From positions 101,721,001 through 101,785,000 of the forward strand of contig NC_134141.1 in the NCBI RefSeq assembly GCF_033958435.1: 64,000 nt of DNA, read 5' to 3'. This stretch comes from Carettochelys insculpta. Its lineage: Eukaryota; Chordata; Testudines; Carettochelyidae. The notes beneath the pieces are model-generated. The model was not told the DNA's origin and made no database searches. It was given only the letters and a program-made list of their open reading frames with translations. Both the position numbers and the translations under genes were made by a program. Positions within the stretch are counted from its first letter, which is position 1. Every line of letters starts with the position of its first letter. Shown one piece after another: positions 23,851 to 33,920 of this stretch.

Positions 23851-25949
23851 ATCTAAGAAGGAGCAAGGGAGGCTGGGAGAGGAAAAATGGAGACAGGTGC
23901 CTCCCAATAGTGGGGAAAAGAATGGGGAGGTTGGAACAGAAACTACTGGGGGAGGAAGGTAGGGACAGGGACAGGCTTGAGGGAACAAGGGCAGAAGGGA
24001 TCAGGCTGATCAGGGACTGATGTGAAAGGTTTTTTAACCACTAGTGAATACTTCCCTGCAGAACCTAGACTTGAATCTTGAAGTCCCCAAGGCCCAACAT
24101 TCCTCTCATGGCAAGCTGTGAAACCCAATGACGTGATGCCTCTTCCTTCTCCATGGCTCAGCCATGTAGCCATTAATATAATATCACTGCAACCTGTTAG
24201 GTTATGTGTTAGAGGCTGTGCTATAGACCTAAATCTCAGTGTTTCTGCTGATAAGTCTTTTGCTTAGCAGAGTGGTGTCACGTGACAGGCCATGTCATAT
24301 TGTTCAGTTGGCTTTTTTAAAAAACTCAGGAAGTTGCATCCAAAAATGGATGAATGTAAGTTTCAACATTGGAGCACTTGAGCTGAATGAATCAGTATTC
24401 GTCTGGAACAAAACAGTATTTGGTCATACGATGAAAGACTATCTGATAAATACAATACTGCTGTTATAGGCAACCTTAATTTTCCAGCATTTCTGGCTTC
24501 TGAGTATTTGACTTTCTGAACTTATTATTCTTTTTCATTTTGTGTTTGGTTTGTTGTGTTCACATTTGAGTAATCACCCAACAAGTCAACAAAAATCAGT
24601 AGTTATACTGAAGTTGGAAATTTCATCAGAAGCTAATGAAGTTGGCATAGAATTATGTGAATTACATTTGTGTATACTGTCTGGTGGCCTTTTAAGATTG
24701 AGGTTGACTAGTAAAGGCAAACATATAAGTGAACATTGCACTTTTCACACAAGCATATTCAGATAGCAACAGATTTATTTAATACCAATTGAAGTGCACA
24801 TGAACTAGCATATGATGTGGAGCCAAATGTTTAACTGATGATTACTCAGTGGTTGGTTGCTTTTTCAGTGTTTATTTTTAAACAACCTGCTTCAGGCCAG
24901 CCATGGACCGACTGTTACTGACTTCAGTAGGAGTTTGGCAGGAGTAAGAATTAAATACTTTGCAGTTCAGGATTTTCTTTAGAATGTTACTACTATGTCC
25001 TGTCTCATTTCACAACAAGTTGAAAAAGTGCTGTAATAGACTGTAAAGAGGCAGGGTTTTTTTTGTTATGTTTTATTTTATTTAGGCCTCTCAAGATCTC
25101 TTTGTACCTTTTCTGTGATTAATTGAAGTATTTCAGGATAGTCTTTTTAATAAAACAAAACCAAATCCAAACCCATGATTTGGAGTAAAAAGTAGCTTTA
25201 ATAGGTTGGTATTTTAAAAATGCATGGGTTGCTTTTGTGTTAGCATTGAAAGAAAAACCTGTTTTGGATTCTGCCACAAATCACTCTGGTTTTGGATTTT
25301 ATTTTTTAATGTATTCTAACTTTTGAAAAGACTTTGCACATCCTAATTCCGCTCGTTAGCAGGATTAAGATATGGTGGACAAACTCAATTTTAAAGTCTT
25401 TTTCTTTTTTTAATAAAATGATTTGACGTGAGTGGTTGTTACCTTTAAAATTGGATTGCCTCTTTGCAGTGAAGTATCTTTTTCAGCCTTACCAATTTCA
25501 ATATATCAGGACTACACATCCCAAGGTTCCCTTCAGCTATAGTGCACTTCTGAAGTTTTGGAAATTCAGGGGTTGCCATGACTACAGGCTTCACATGTAA
25601 CAGGTGGGGGAGAGGTTTTGAGTGACAGTGCCACACGGGAGGTGGAGGAAGAGATGAGTACAGAGGGCAGCTATACAGAGAAAGGGGGAGAGCTCTGGGC
25701 ATGGGGAATGTGCTTTCCCTACCACAGCTCTGGTGTCAGTTTGGCCTGGCCAGTGTGTGGGGCCTCAAGAGGAAGAACACAAGTAGGGTAGCAGAACCCC
25801 AGCCAGAGGATGGGGAGAAGAACAGCCGAGGATGGGCCAGAGTGACAGTGGTCCTGCTGGTGGGCCCCAGATTGGCCAGGATCGATGGGCACTGGCCCTA
25901 TCAGTCCGCTGTTGTCTGTGTGTCAATTGGACATTGACAAATATACAGC

Positions 25950-26950
25950 TGGAACCATATTGTTGTGAAAACAGCTGTTAAGTTTATAAGAAAGTGTTTA
26001 GGCCTTATGAAATGCTTGTAGGATTCTGCATGTATTGATCTCACTCATAATGTGTATACCCCATGTTATAATGCTATATAAAGTGTTTGTATTGTAATCC
26101 TCTATAATTGTGTAAGTCGTCGAACAGGAAGAAAGCATTAATTATGCTGACTTTCTATATAACATGTTAGGTCCTGCCCACCAAGAAGGCCCACTGAAAC
26201 CAAGTAAGCCATTGTGAAATGTCAAAGAACAAAATCTTTAACAGCAGTTTTCCCTCCCCCCATGAAAATGAGACATGCATGTGAACTCATCCCACCAAAT
26301 TCCATTCTGGGAACATGGGAATAAAAGTCCCTAATAAGAAGAAAGTATATTTCTATGCTACTTGGCATTTGGAAGGGTAAGATTTCTCAGCTCAGGCAAG
26401 GGATCCCCAGCTACTTAGCGTGCGTTAGCCCTACGGGATATATAGAGCTTACATATTACAAAAGTTTCCATCTCCTTTTGAAAATGTACACCTGCAACAC
26501 ATTTGTATATATTCACCTGCTTTAATTTTGTGAATAACTCATTTCTTTTTCTTACTAATAAATCTCAAATTAGTTTATTACAAGATTGGCTACAAGCATT
26601 GTATTTAATGTAAGGTCTAATGTGAAATTGACGTTGGGTAAATGACCGCTCCTTTGGGACTGACCAGGAATGTCCTAGGTATTATTGTGATATATGCTGT
26701 AAGGGACCATTTTGTCATGAAAGCAAGCTTGCCTAAATGGCAAGATAGACCAAGGCTCTGTGGTTAGGCTGTTACAATACATTTACAAACAGCTTGGATT
26801 TGGGCCCTGTGTCTTAACATCTGCCCTGATGTTAGTACTCTCACTCTTAAGCAACTTCAGACAGCTTGACAAGGTTTATACCTCTGAGATGTCTGCTCCT
26901 CCTTTTGATGCATTTCCCTGTCGCATTGAAGCACCTCACTGAATGTGGCT
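25950..26950 (+). repeat. Possible LTR-like or unclassified dispersed repeat
   Basis: The order of words (ACAGCTGTTAAGTTTATAAG, AACATGTTAGGTCCTGCCC, GGGAATAAAAGTCCCTAATA, ACTAATAAATCTCAAATTAG, AAGATTGGCTACAAGCATTG) matches a repeat I recall as common in turtle genomes, with an AATAAA signal. I see no paired LTR, primer-binding site or internal viral gene. The class is unresolved. Confidence 0.4.
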
Positions 26951-27792
26951 GCCCTGATTGCTGGGCTGCAGAATAATTGACATGGTTTTAAGAGGAGTTT
27001 TTTCTCCTTGGTTACAGAAGATGGTGTGTCGAGTTTTCTTAAGCAAGGCGGGACATTAAGTCAGGGTTGCAAGCAGAGAGGGGAGACCAACCATTCAAAG
27101 AGGAGTGCATGCTTTTACAAGAGAATGCTGGCAGTGCACAGGAGAAAAGAGAGACATTAACCGTGTCCGAAAAAAGAACGTCAGAGCTGACAAGGGAGAA
27201 TGAATACAGAGGGAGAAAGAGACGAGGAAGGAGAGAGAGACCTCAGCAAATTCATCTTGCCACAAACCACCTTCTTACTCTCAAAATAATCACGGCTGTC
27301 TGTGTGTGTGAATCAGGTTTTGGGACACCGGCAACAACAGGAAAAACTCAGTGAAAGGAGTAATTCATTATAAAACGGATGAAAGTGGGAAAGACAACAG
27401 GATGTCCTTTTATAGCATTTAAACTGTTTCAGGATTGTAATTGTTTTTTGTGAACTATTCATTCAGTTTTAGAAAGAGTTTGGGATGATGTCCGTTAGTA
27501 GACCCAAGATGGTTAAGTGTAAAGTTAAGGCCTGTGTGTGCTAGCAATCTTACAGTTTCCCACAGTTGCACTCCACAGTCACAACTCCATCAGCAGTAGC
27601 AATGTTGGAGAAGGTGCTGTAGCTAGGAATTGCTGGCAGCTGACACTATGTTAACTGCACTGTTGTCTAAGCCTGCTCTGAGCGGTTAGGTGGCATAATG
27701 GCTGGAAAATGGGAAGATAGTTTTAATTTGTGTTCTTCTTGTTTGTACAATGGGAAGGTGTAAGAAAATGGCCTGTGTGGGTGTAGTTAGAC

Positions 27793-28937
27793 CAGTGGTT
27801 CTCAAAGTGCAGTTGGCAGACAGCTAGTGGTCCATGACTGCCTTACGGGGTCATGGGCTCAGGGCTGGTCCCCCTACAGTGGGGAGCTCATACTGGTTCT
27901 CCAGCTCTGTGGCTGTCCCCCAACTCCACCGTGAGGTTTTAGCATGAGCACTGGCTTCCCTCTGTGGGGAGGGGGAGCCCCAAGCCTTGTAGGCCATTTC
28001 CAGCATGCAGGGGAAAGAAGCAGCTCCATGAGCTCCGCAAGCTGCCGTTCCCCCTCCCCTCAAGATAGGGGAACAGCAGGGTAGGAAGTCATTTGTGGGA
28101 GGCTTTTCCTGCTACTCCCATTGGCTGGCCAATGTGAGCAGTGTGGGGGCCGTGCCTGGGAGTGTGGAGCCAGGTAAAAGCACCTCCCTCATAGGCCCCA
28201 CACCCCATCTCTCATCCAACTCAGGCCCTCTCCTGCTTCCTCCCTCCCTCCCACCCAGACCCCCACCCCCAGTCCCTTCTTGCACCCTCGCACCCAGACC
28301 TCCAGCCCACTTCTGTAACCTATCTCACACCCTCACTCCCTCCTGCACCCTATCTCCTGCTCATACCCTGCACCCATTTCCCTATCATGCTATCAGCTCT
28401 TTCCCAGACACTGAACCCCTCATTTGTCTTTACCCCACAAAATCTAGTAACCCCATGAACCCAGAAGAGTTAATCTGGCCTCTGAGAGCCCTGATCCCCA
28501 CAGTTCCCATAGGGCTGGAGCATGAAGGGAGTAAGGTGTCTCTGTTGAGGCCCACATCAGTAAGGATTGGTGGTTTTTCTTATCCTTTTTTTCCATCTCA
28601 CTTTTCTTTGGCCCTGGACTGGTTTTTGTGTGGGCCAGTGGCCCCCAACCTAAAAAGGTTCTTCACCCTTGTCATAAAGACAATGTTGAAACCTTTTGTT
28701 TTGAATATAAAGTAATATTTTACTTTATTTGAAACAGAGTTTGGTAAACTATGATGATGTACATAATAAGATCTAAATATATGTCCCCTTATGGTATGGC
28801 TGTGTATTTGTTTTTATGCTCTAGTAGCCTAGATAAGCAAATGCACTTTGTCATCATGGGTGGCTGGCTGGTGCTCAGATGAGAGCTTTGCAGGGAGCAG
28901 GGTGGACTGCAGGCCAGAAAGATTTTGAGAACCACTG
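27793..28937. mobile_element. hAT (Charlie-like) non-autonomous transposon with perfect 8-bp target duplication
   Basis: Ends are CAGTGGTTCTCAAAGTG and TTTTGAGAACCACTG. The 8 bases before the left end and after the right end are both AGTTAGAC, an exact target-site duplication of the hAT length. The 1145-bp body is GC- and C-rich; its 206-codon ORF (28095-28715) is proline/serine-rich and resembles no transposase, so the copy is non-autonomous. A second hAT-like word, GGCCCCCAACCTAAAAAGG, lies near 28637 and may reflect internal duplication or nesting. Confidence 0.9.
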
Positions 28938-29328
28938 AGTTAGACTCACAAAGAAATATGTGTGCGCGGTTTTTTGTTTATATGCCATGCCTGTTAAAGG
29001 CAATGCATGCACAAAATAAATGAGTTGATTATTGTTGTGCAATATGGACTGCTGCAGCAAAAGAAATATGGGATAAAAATAACTGCCAAGTGATTATGGG
29101 TGTGGTGGGGGAGAAAGAGAACAAAAGATGACGTTTCTAGAGAAATCACTTGTTTTCTGAGGAAGAAGAATGCGGTGGGTCCCATTCTCTCCTAGCAGAA
29201 TTCCACTGAACTCAAGAAAGTTATGCCAACCAAAACATCAGCTTGGTAAATTCTAACCTTCATTAAGAAAGCATAAAACCAGCCCTTTTATAGTAGAGTT
29301 TGAATCAATAGTGATTAATATTCCTGGC

Positions 29329-29346
29329 GGGGGGGGGGGGGGGGGG
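29329..29346 (+). repeat. Poly-G tract of 18 bases
   Basis: An uninterrupted G18 run, capable in principle of quadruplex formation. Its length may also be unstable or subject to sequencing error. Confidence 0.9.
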
Positions 29347-29378
29347 CATTTTTTCACCTAATACGTAAAGGCAGATAA

Positions 29379-29690
29379 AGGTTAAACCTCTCTGTATGGG
29401 TAGTATCTTGTCTGTAATTCTGCTAATTTTAGTTAGATGGAAGACCACTTGTCATGCGAGTAGCCAAGTTTCCTGCAGTCCCGTGAAGTTTGTGTGCAGC
29501 TACCAGGTCTGGCTTTCAGTGCTCTATGCTGTTGTTTTGCCCTAAATTACCTTAAATGCCCTGTAAGAGCCCAGCAAGCAGGGAAGTGTCAGTAATGTGC
29601 TAGACAATATTCACCACCCGTCATCTGGCAAATTCTCTTCTTTGGCACCCATCAGGTCCCGAGGGTGCCAGACAAGAGAGTTTCAACCTT
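29379..29690. mobile_element. Tc1/mariner (pogo/Tigger-like) non-autonomous element, copy 3
   Basis: AGGTTAAACCTCTCTGTATG at the left and AGAGAGTTTCAACCTT followed by TA at the right. The interior is collinear with copies 1 and 2 (GTAGCCAAGTTTCC, GTCCCGTGAAGTTTG, TCATCTGGCAAATTC). It is the most diverged of the three. Confidence 0.7.
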
Positions 29691-30559
29691 TACCAGTTAG
29701 AGAAGTGGGACTTGGATGCCGGATGATGGCAGATCTGCTGTATATGGTAGTTTCAGTGAACTATCTGCGCAATTCTCTTCTGCTTTTCTTCCTTTTTGAT
29801 CTTGTTCCAGGATTCTTGCAGCGGCTGCTGTTCTGACAGAGAATCTTCATCTGTGTCCTTCAGGATTTTTCCATCTTATCCTATTTTTGATCACAGAGGC
29901 ATTCTGCTGTCTCATCATATAGATGGCAATGTGACCAGTTATTTAGCAAGATGCTGCATAGATTCTGTTGCACCATTTTGTTCCCCATAAAATCCTTTTA
30001 TTTTTAAAGTGCTCGGTTGATTTGGCCCACTCTACTTTAGGGCACCTTTCTCCCTCTTCTCCTATCTTTGCTCCCTGTCAATGTCTTGTACTCGTCATTT
30101 CACACAATTTTACTGTTGTTTGTGCAAAAACCTTTTCCCCTACAGCTCTTGCCTTGTGAGCAATCTTATTTTCCTGACTCATCAGGTCTTTGAACAGAAT
30201 TAAAGATCATTTGAAAACACCTTACTTTCCTTGACGATACCTTTTTATTTTCTTTTTATTGTTAGCCCATTGAGCCATTTATTGGCACCCTATAAGGAAT
30301 ATTAGGGTAAAGGTTGTTTGAGAGATGCTGTGTAAAATGCATTATTGATGAGATTTTACAGTGACAGCAGGTACAGCACATAGATTTGGTTTCATGTGAG
30401 AATCATGAATGCTAACCTGGATTTAAAGTATTTTTGTTTTTTCATTTGTAAAGACAGTGCTCTGAGAGTTATTCACAATAGAGATTGGGCAAATGGTATA
30501 ACTCTCTTGATGCGTCTTGTGGCATAAGCCTTTGTTGTTTAGGGATCCTTAGATTTATT

Positions 30560-30745
30560 TTAGGTAACCTATAATCCTAGGGCTGGTTTAGCCCACTGCC
30601 GAAACCAGGCTCAACCCTAACTAAATCATCCCAGGCAGAACTTCGTCAAGGAGGGACTTAAAAACCTCTAGGAATGGAGATTCCACCATCTCTCTAAGTA
30701 ACTTGCTCCAGTGCTTTACCACCTTTCTGGTGAAATATTGTGTTT
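30560..30745 (-). mobile_element. CR1 LINE 3' segment, antisense, old
   Basis: TAATCCTAGGGCTGGTTTAG, ACTTAAAAACCTCTAGGAAT and GGAGATTCCACCATCTCTCT with CCAGTGCTTTACCACCTTTC are the reverse complement of the CR1 terminal region. Diverged and lacking its terminal microsatellite. Confidence 0.75.
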
Positions 30746-31633
30746 AATGTTGATATTGTAACATGTTCGTGGGAGACTAGCTCTGATATATTTCATTTTG
30801 AGTACAGAACATTGCATTATTTGACATTATAATGTTGTTCCTCTATAAATACATTGAAAACACGAAGCAAATGTAACTGAGAACACAGAATATAATGAAT
30901 GTGCGATAGTGTCTCCAGGAAATTCTGTGAATGATGTAGTGACAATTAGATTATTTAAGAATTCCTTTCAAAGTATGAAAATGACAGAGGTCACATTTAA
31001 AATACACAGGGGGCTGACAGATACAAATTTTATATCAAAACTGCATTTTAATCAATTCAGCTTCTTTCTTAGAACATGAAATTTACCTTTTTTCAACTGC
31101 AACATGTCATACTAAATACTCAGACTTGTATGATACAGCCTTGCATTCTTGGGAGTATCTGACAGAACAGCACAGCTTGAAGTACTTGCAAAATGGTCTC
31201 AACTGGACCTCCAGATTTATATGACTAAAATTGTACACTTCCTTTTTGTACCCCCTTTGGTACAAAAATTTAGTTTTCCTCAGTTTTGGTGATTATTATT
31301 TTGTATCTGCAAACAGTTCTGTAGGTGTGCAGGACATATTTGTCTGTGCAAACTGTATGGGTAAGAATGTAATTATTCAGAAATGCATGTGGAAATATTT
31401 TTACACAAAAATGTGAATGTTCACTGCATGAATAAGAAATAGTCTTGCAATTTTAGACTCTTACTTTGATGCCATTCCACTTTGGTCCACTCTGCCCTTT
31501 CTTGGACAGGTGTGAGCTACTATAGGTTGAGTATCTGGAAGTTTCATTGCTAAAACTTACTTAAGTTTATCTTGTTTTGAGAGAATACACTGGTTCAACA
31601 GAGTATATAGACTCTTCCTTTTTCTCTCTGCAG

Positions 31634-31741
31634 GTGGAAGAAATTGTTGATATAGGAACATTTGCCCCAGAAGATATTCACATTCCAAAGATCTATGTCC
31701 ATCGTCTCATAAAAGGAGGGAAATATGAAAAAAGAATTGAA
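31634..31741 (+). CDS. OXCT1: OXCT1 internal exon B
   Basis: The acceptor is CTCTCTGCAG and the donor is GTAAGT at 31742. The 36 codons start [20 protein letters not shown] and continue through [16 protein letters not shown], about residues 245-280 of SCOT. The [17 protein letters not shown] block is highly conserved in animal SCOT and in bacterial two-subunit CoA-transferase A chains, where it forms the end of the A-type domain. The exon is 108 bp and phase 0 at both ends, so skipping it would keep the frame while removing this block. An in-frame ORF happens to extend into both introns (31577-31768), but the splice signals and homology define the exon borders. Confidence 0.97.
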
Positions 31742-32159
31742 GTAAGTGGCTCAGTTTCTTGGTCATGATGTGTGTTGACCTAGAATCTATTTTATAAATT
31801 ACAGAATTTCTGCTCGAACATTAAACTGTAGCCATAAGGTATTATGAGATGGATTCTCTGTTCCACATAGTGTGGGAGATTTCAGAGGGAAGGAGAGGTA
31901 GTGATCATGGATGCCCAGTTGGCAAGTTTTAGTAACTCCACCTTAGCCCTTCCATAGCATGATCCCTCCTCATCCTGACATGCCACCTTCACTGCAGCCA
32001 GGGCCATGGTTGGTGTAAGAGCCAGCTCTTCCAGCTTTCAAGCAGATGAGTGATCTCCTGCTCTCACTGCTATGCAGGTGACACAAAGAGCCTGGGACCA
32101 GCAGAGAGAATTTGTCCTTGTTTTCAGATTCGTCTTGGAAGTGTTTTGTTTTGTTTTTT

Positions 32160-32991
32160 TCTTAATTGAAAGTGTTACTTGAATGCACTGCTCCACAGAA
32201 CTGCAAGACCTTTAATCCCCCAGAGATGACAAAAATTAAAGGCAACACCAGCGCTCGGAGCCAGCTCCATCCCCCACTACCTGTATAAGACTCCGCGTGG
32301 GAGTTTGCATGCTGGGTGAAGACTCTGGGATGGGGCAGGAGGTGATGCGAGCTCAAGGGAATGTGGTGCAGGAGGGGTACAGGCTCCAGGACAGGGTCTG
32401 GGTGCATGGTCTGGCCTGAGATGGGGGTGGGGGTGCTGGTGGCAAACTCTAGGAAGAAGCTTAGGGGCTGGAGGGGTGCAGGAGTTTGAGGGTGGGGGAG
32501 GGGTATAGGCTGTGCAGGGAGTTGGGTGCACAAGGGGGAGTGGGAGGTGCCATGCTTACCCCCTCTGGCTGTGGTTCCTGGTGGGCGGGGGGACAGGTCT
32601 CCATGCACTGCTGCCCCTGCATGTTCTCTTCCCTATGCACTCCTGGGGGCTCCCACCACCATCACCTGCACTGCAGCAGGCCTAGAGTGGTTTCCTGCTG
32701 CGAGCAGTGCACGAAGGCAACCACACACACGCCACAGGAGGTGCTGGGCTGCTGCTGGTGGTAGCCCCTGGGGCATTTTAAATTGCCGGGGGGCAGCAGG
32801 TGGTCCCAGGAGGCACATGGGGTTGGGGCAGAGAGGGAGGAGAGAGAATGTGGGGTGGCAGGTGGGCTGGGGAGAGACCTGGCCCCAAACTTCGTGCCCA
32901 GCCTCAGGCCAGGAATATTTCTGATTCTGGGGCACTGTGGGCCCATACGGTTTGCTGCACATGCATGTGACCCTTCCTATCCCCCTGCCTA
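32160..32991. repeat. GC-rich low-complexity region
   Basis: Purine/G-rich stretches on the + strand from 32290 to 32570 and mixed GC-rich sequence to 32990. Six overlapping ORFs on both strands are composition artefacts. It may be part of a transposon of the same kind as the other G-rich bodies here, but lacks their tail. Confidence 0.55.
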
Positions 32992-33020
32992 GCTTCGCCT
33001 CGCCTCACCTCACCTAACCT
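32992..33020 (+). repeat. Short CCTCR/CCTAA pentamer array
   Basis: CTTCGCCTCGCCTCACCTCA then CCTAACCTA: five to six tandem 5-bp units that differ by single bases. Confidence 0.7.
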
Positions 33021-33920
33021 ATCTACTTTCAAAAATTACAACTTTTAATACCAATGAACATGTTGTAGCATTTTATTTGACCACAAAGAAAGCAGCTATT
33101 ATATTGCTGTGTTTAAAACCAAGCTAGGAAGAATTGCCTGAGCTTTGATTCTGTGGTGTCACCTCCCGGGAGCAAGGTCTCTGGATTCAGTTTTGTGCAT
33201 GACAGCTCTCTGGATGTTCAGTCAGAAATGTCTTGTGCCAGCAGTCTTGTACTGTGATCTGATACATGTTTAGTACTTCTCTGTAGTCAGAAATAACGTT
33301 ATTGGCTGTGTTTTGGTGGTTATGTAGGTGGTAGTGGGAAATATGAAGGGGGAAAAAAGGTGAGCAACAAAATGTTTGTGCCAATGTCTGCACAATTGTC
33401 TTCTTGAGGCTGTACTGCTAGAAATCAATTTTCTGCCACCACCATGCAACCCCAAAGGCCTGGGAACTTATAAGACTCTCCAGATAAGCCTCCTAGTACA
33501 CTTCAAGCAGGGAGATAAATCACAGCTTTCTCCACTACCAGTTTATTCTGCACAAACTTGGTGTGTCACTGGGTATCTGACCAGAACCAGATTGCCAAAG
33601 CTCTTAGTCTGTGGGCACTTTGTATTAGACAGCAGTTAAAAACCTTTCCCTTCTTTTGAGGCATAGCTGTCACATCCACTCAACAAGCTTCGCATGTTTC
33701 TGAAAACATACTGATTTTGCTTTGATTAAAATGCCGTTGCCATTTCGTTTTGCCTACAGGAGCTCACTTCCATACAAATGATGCTTGTCTGTCTTCTCTG
33801 ATTTGCTCTCTGTAGAGGAGGTGCTCCTAGGACCAAGGAGAGTAAGCCAGGACTTTAACAATCAGCCATCATATCACACCACTTACCCCATTTTTACACC
33901 CTTTGCAAAGTTTTATATAA

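Larger units (their letters stand above)
4247..31633 (+). other. OXCT1: 27-kb OXCT1 intron between exons A and B
   Basis: Starts GTAAGT and ends GCAG. It holds most of the transposon clusters listed separately (4377-5410, 9160-10750, 11120-12770, 13240-14225, 15279-16820, 17515-19110, 19768-21855, 23290-23850, 27793-28937, 29329-30745). The stretches 5411-9159, 14226-15278, 21856-23289, 23851-25949, 26950-27792 and 30746-31633 contain nothing I can name beyond short AT-rich or low-complexity sequence. The 144-codon ORF at 8287-8721 has no recognisable domain and is judged non-coding. Confidence 0.9.

Noticed and set aside
27060..27360. 95-codon charged ORF (67% polar, RKRRGRRERPQQ)
   Set aside because: Purine-rich low-complexity sequence in an intron; no family match.
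28095..28715. 206-codon proline/serine-rich ORF
   Set aside because: Entirely inside the non-autonomous hAT element, low complexity, no transposase motifs.
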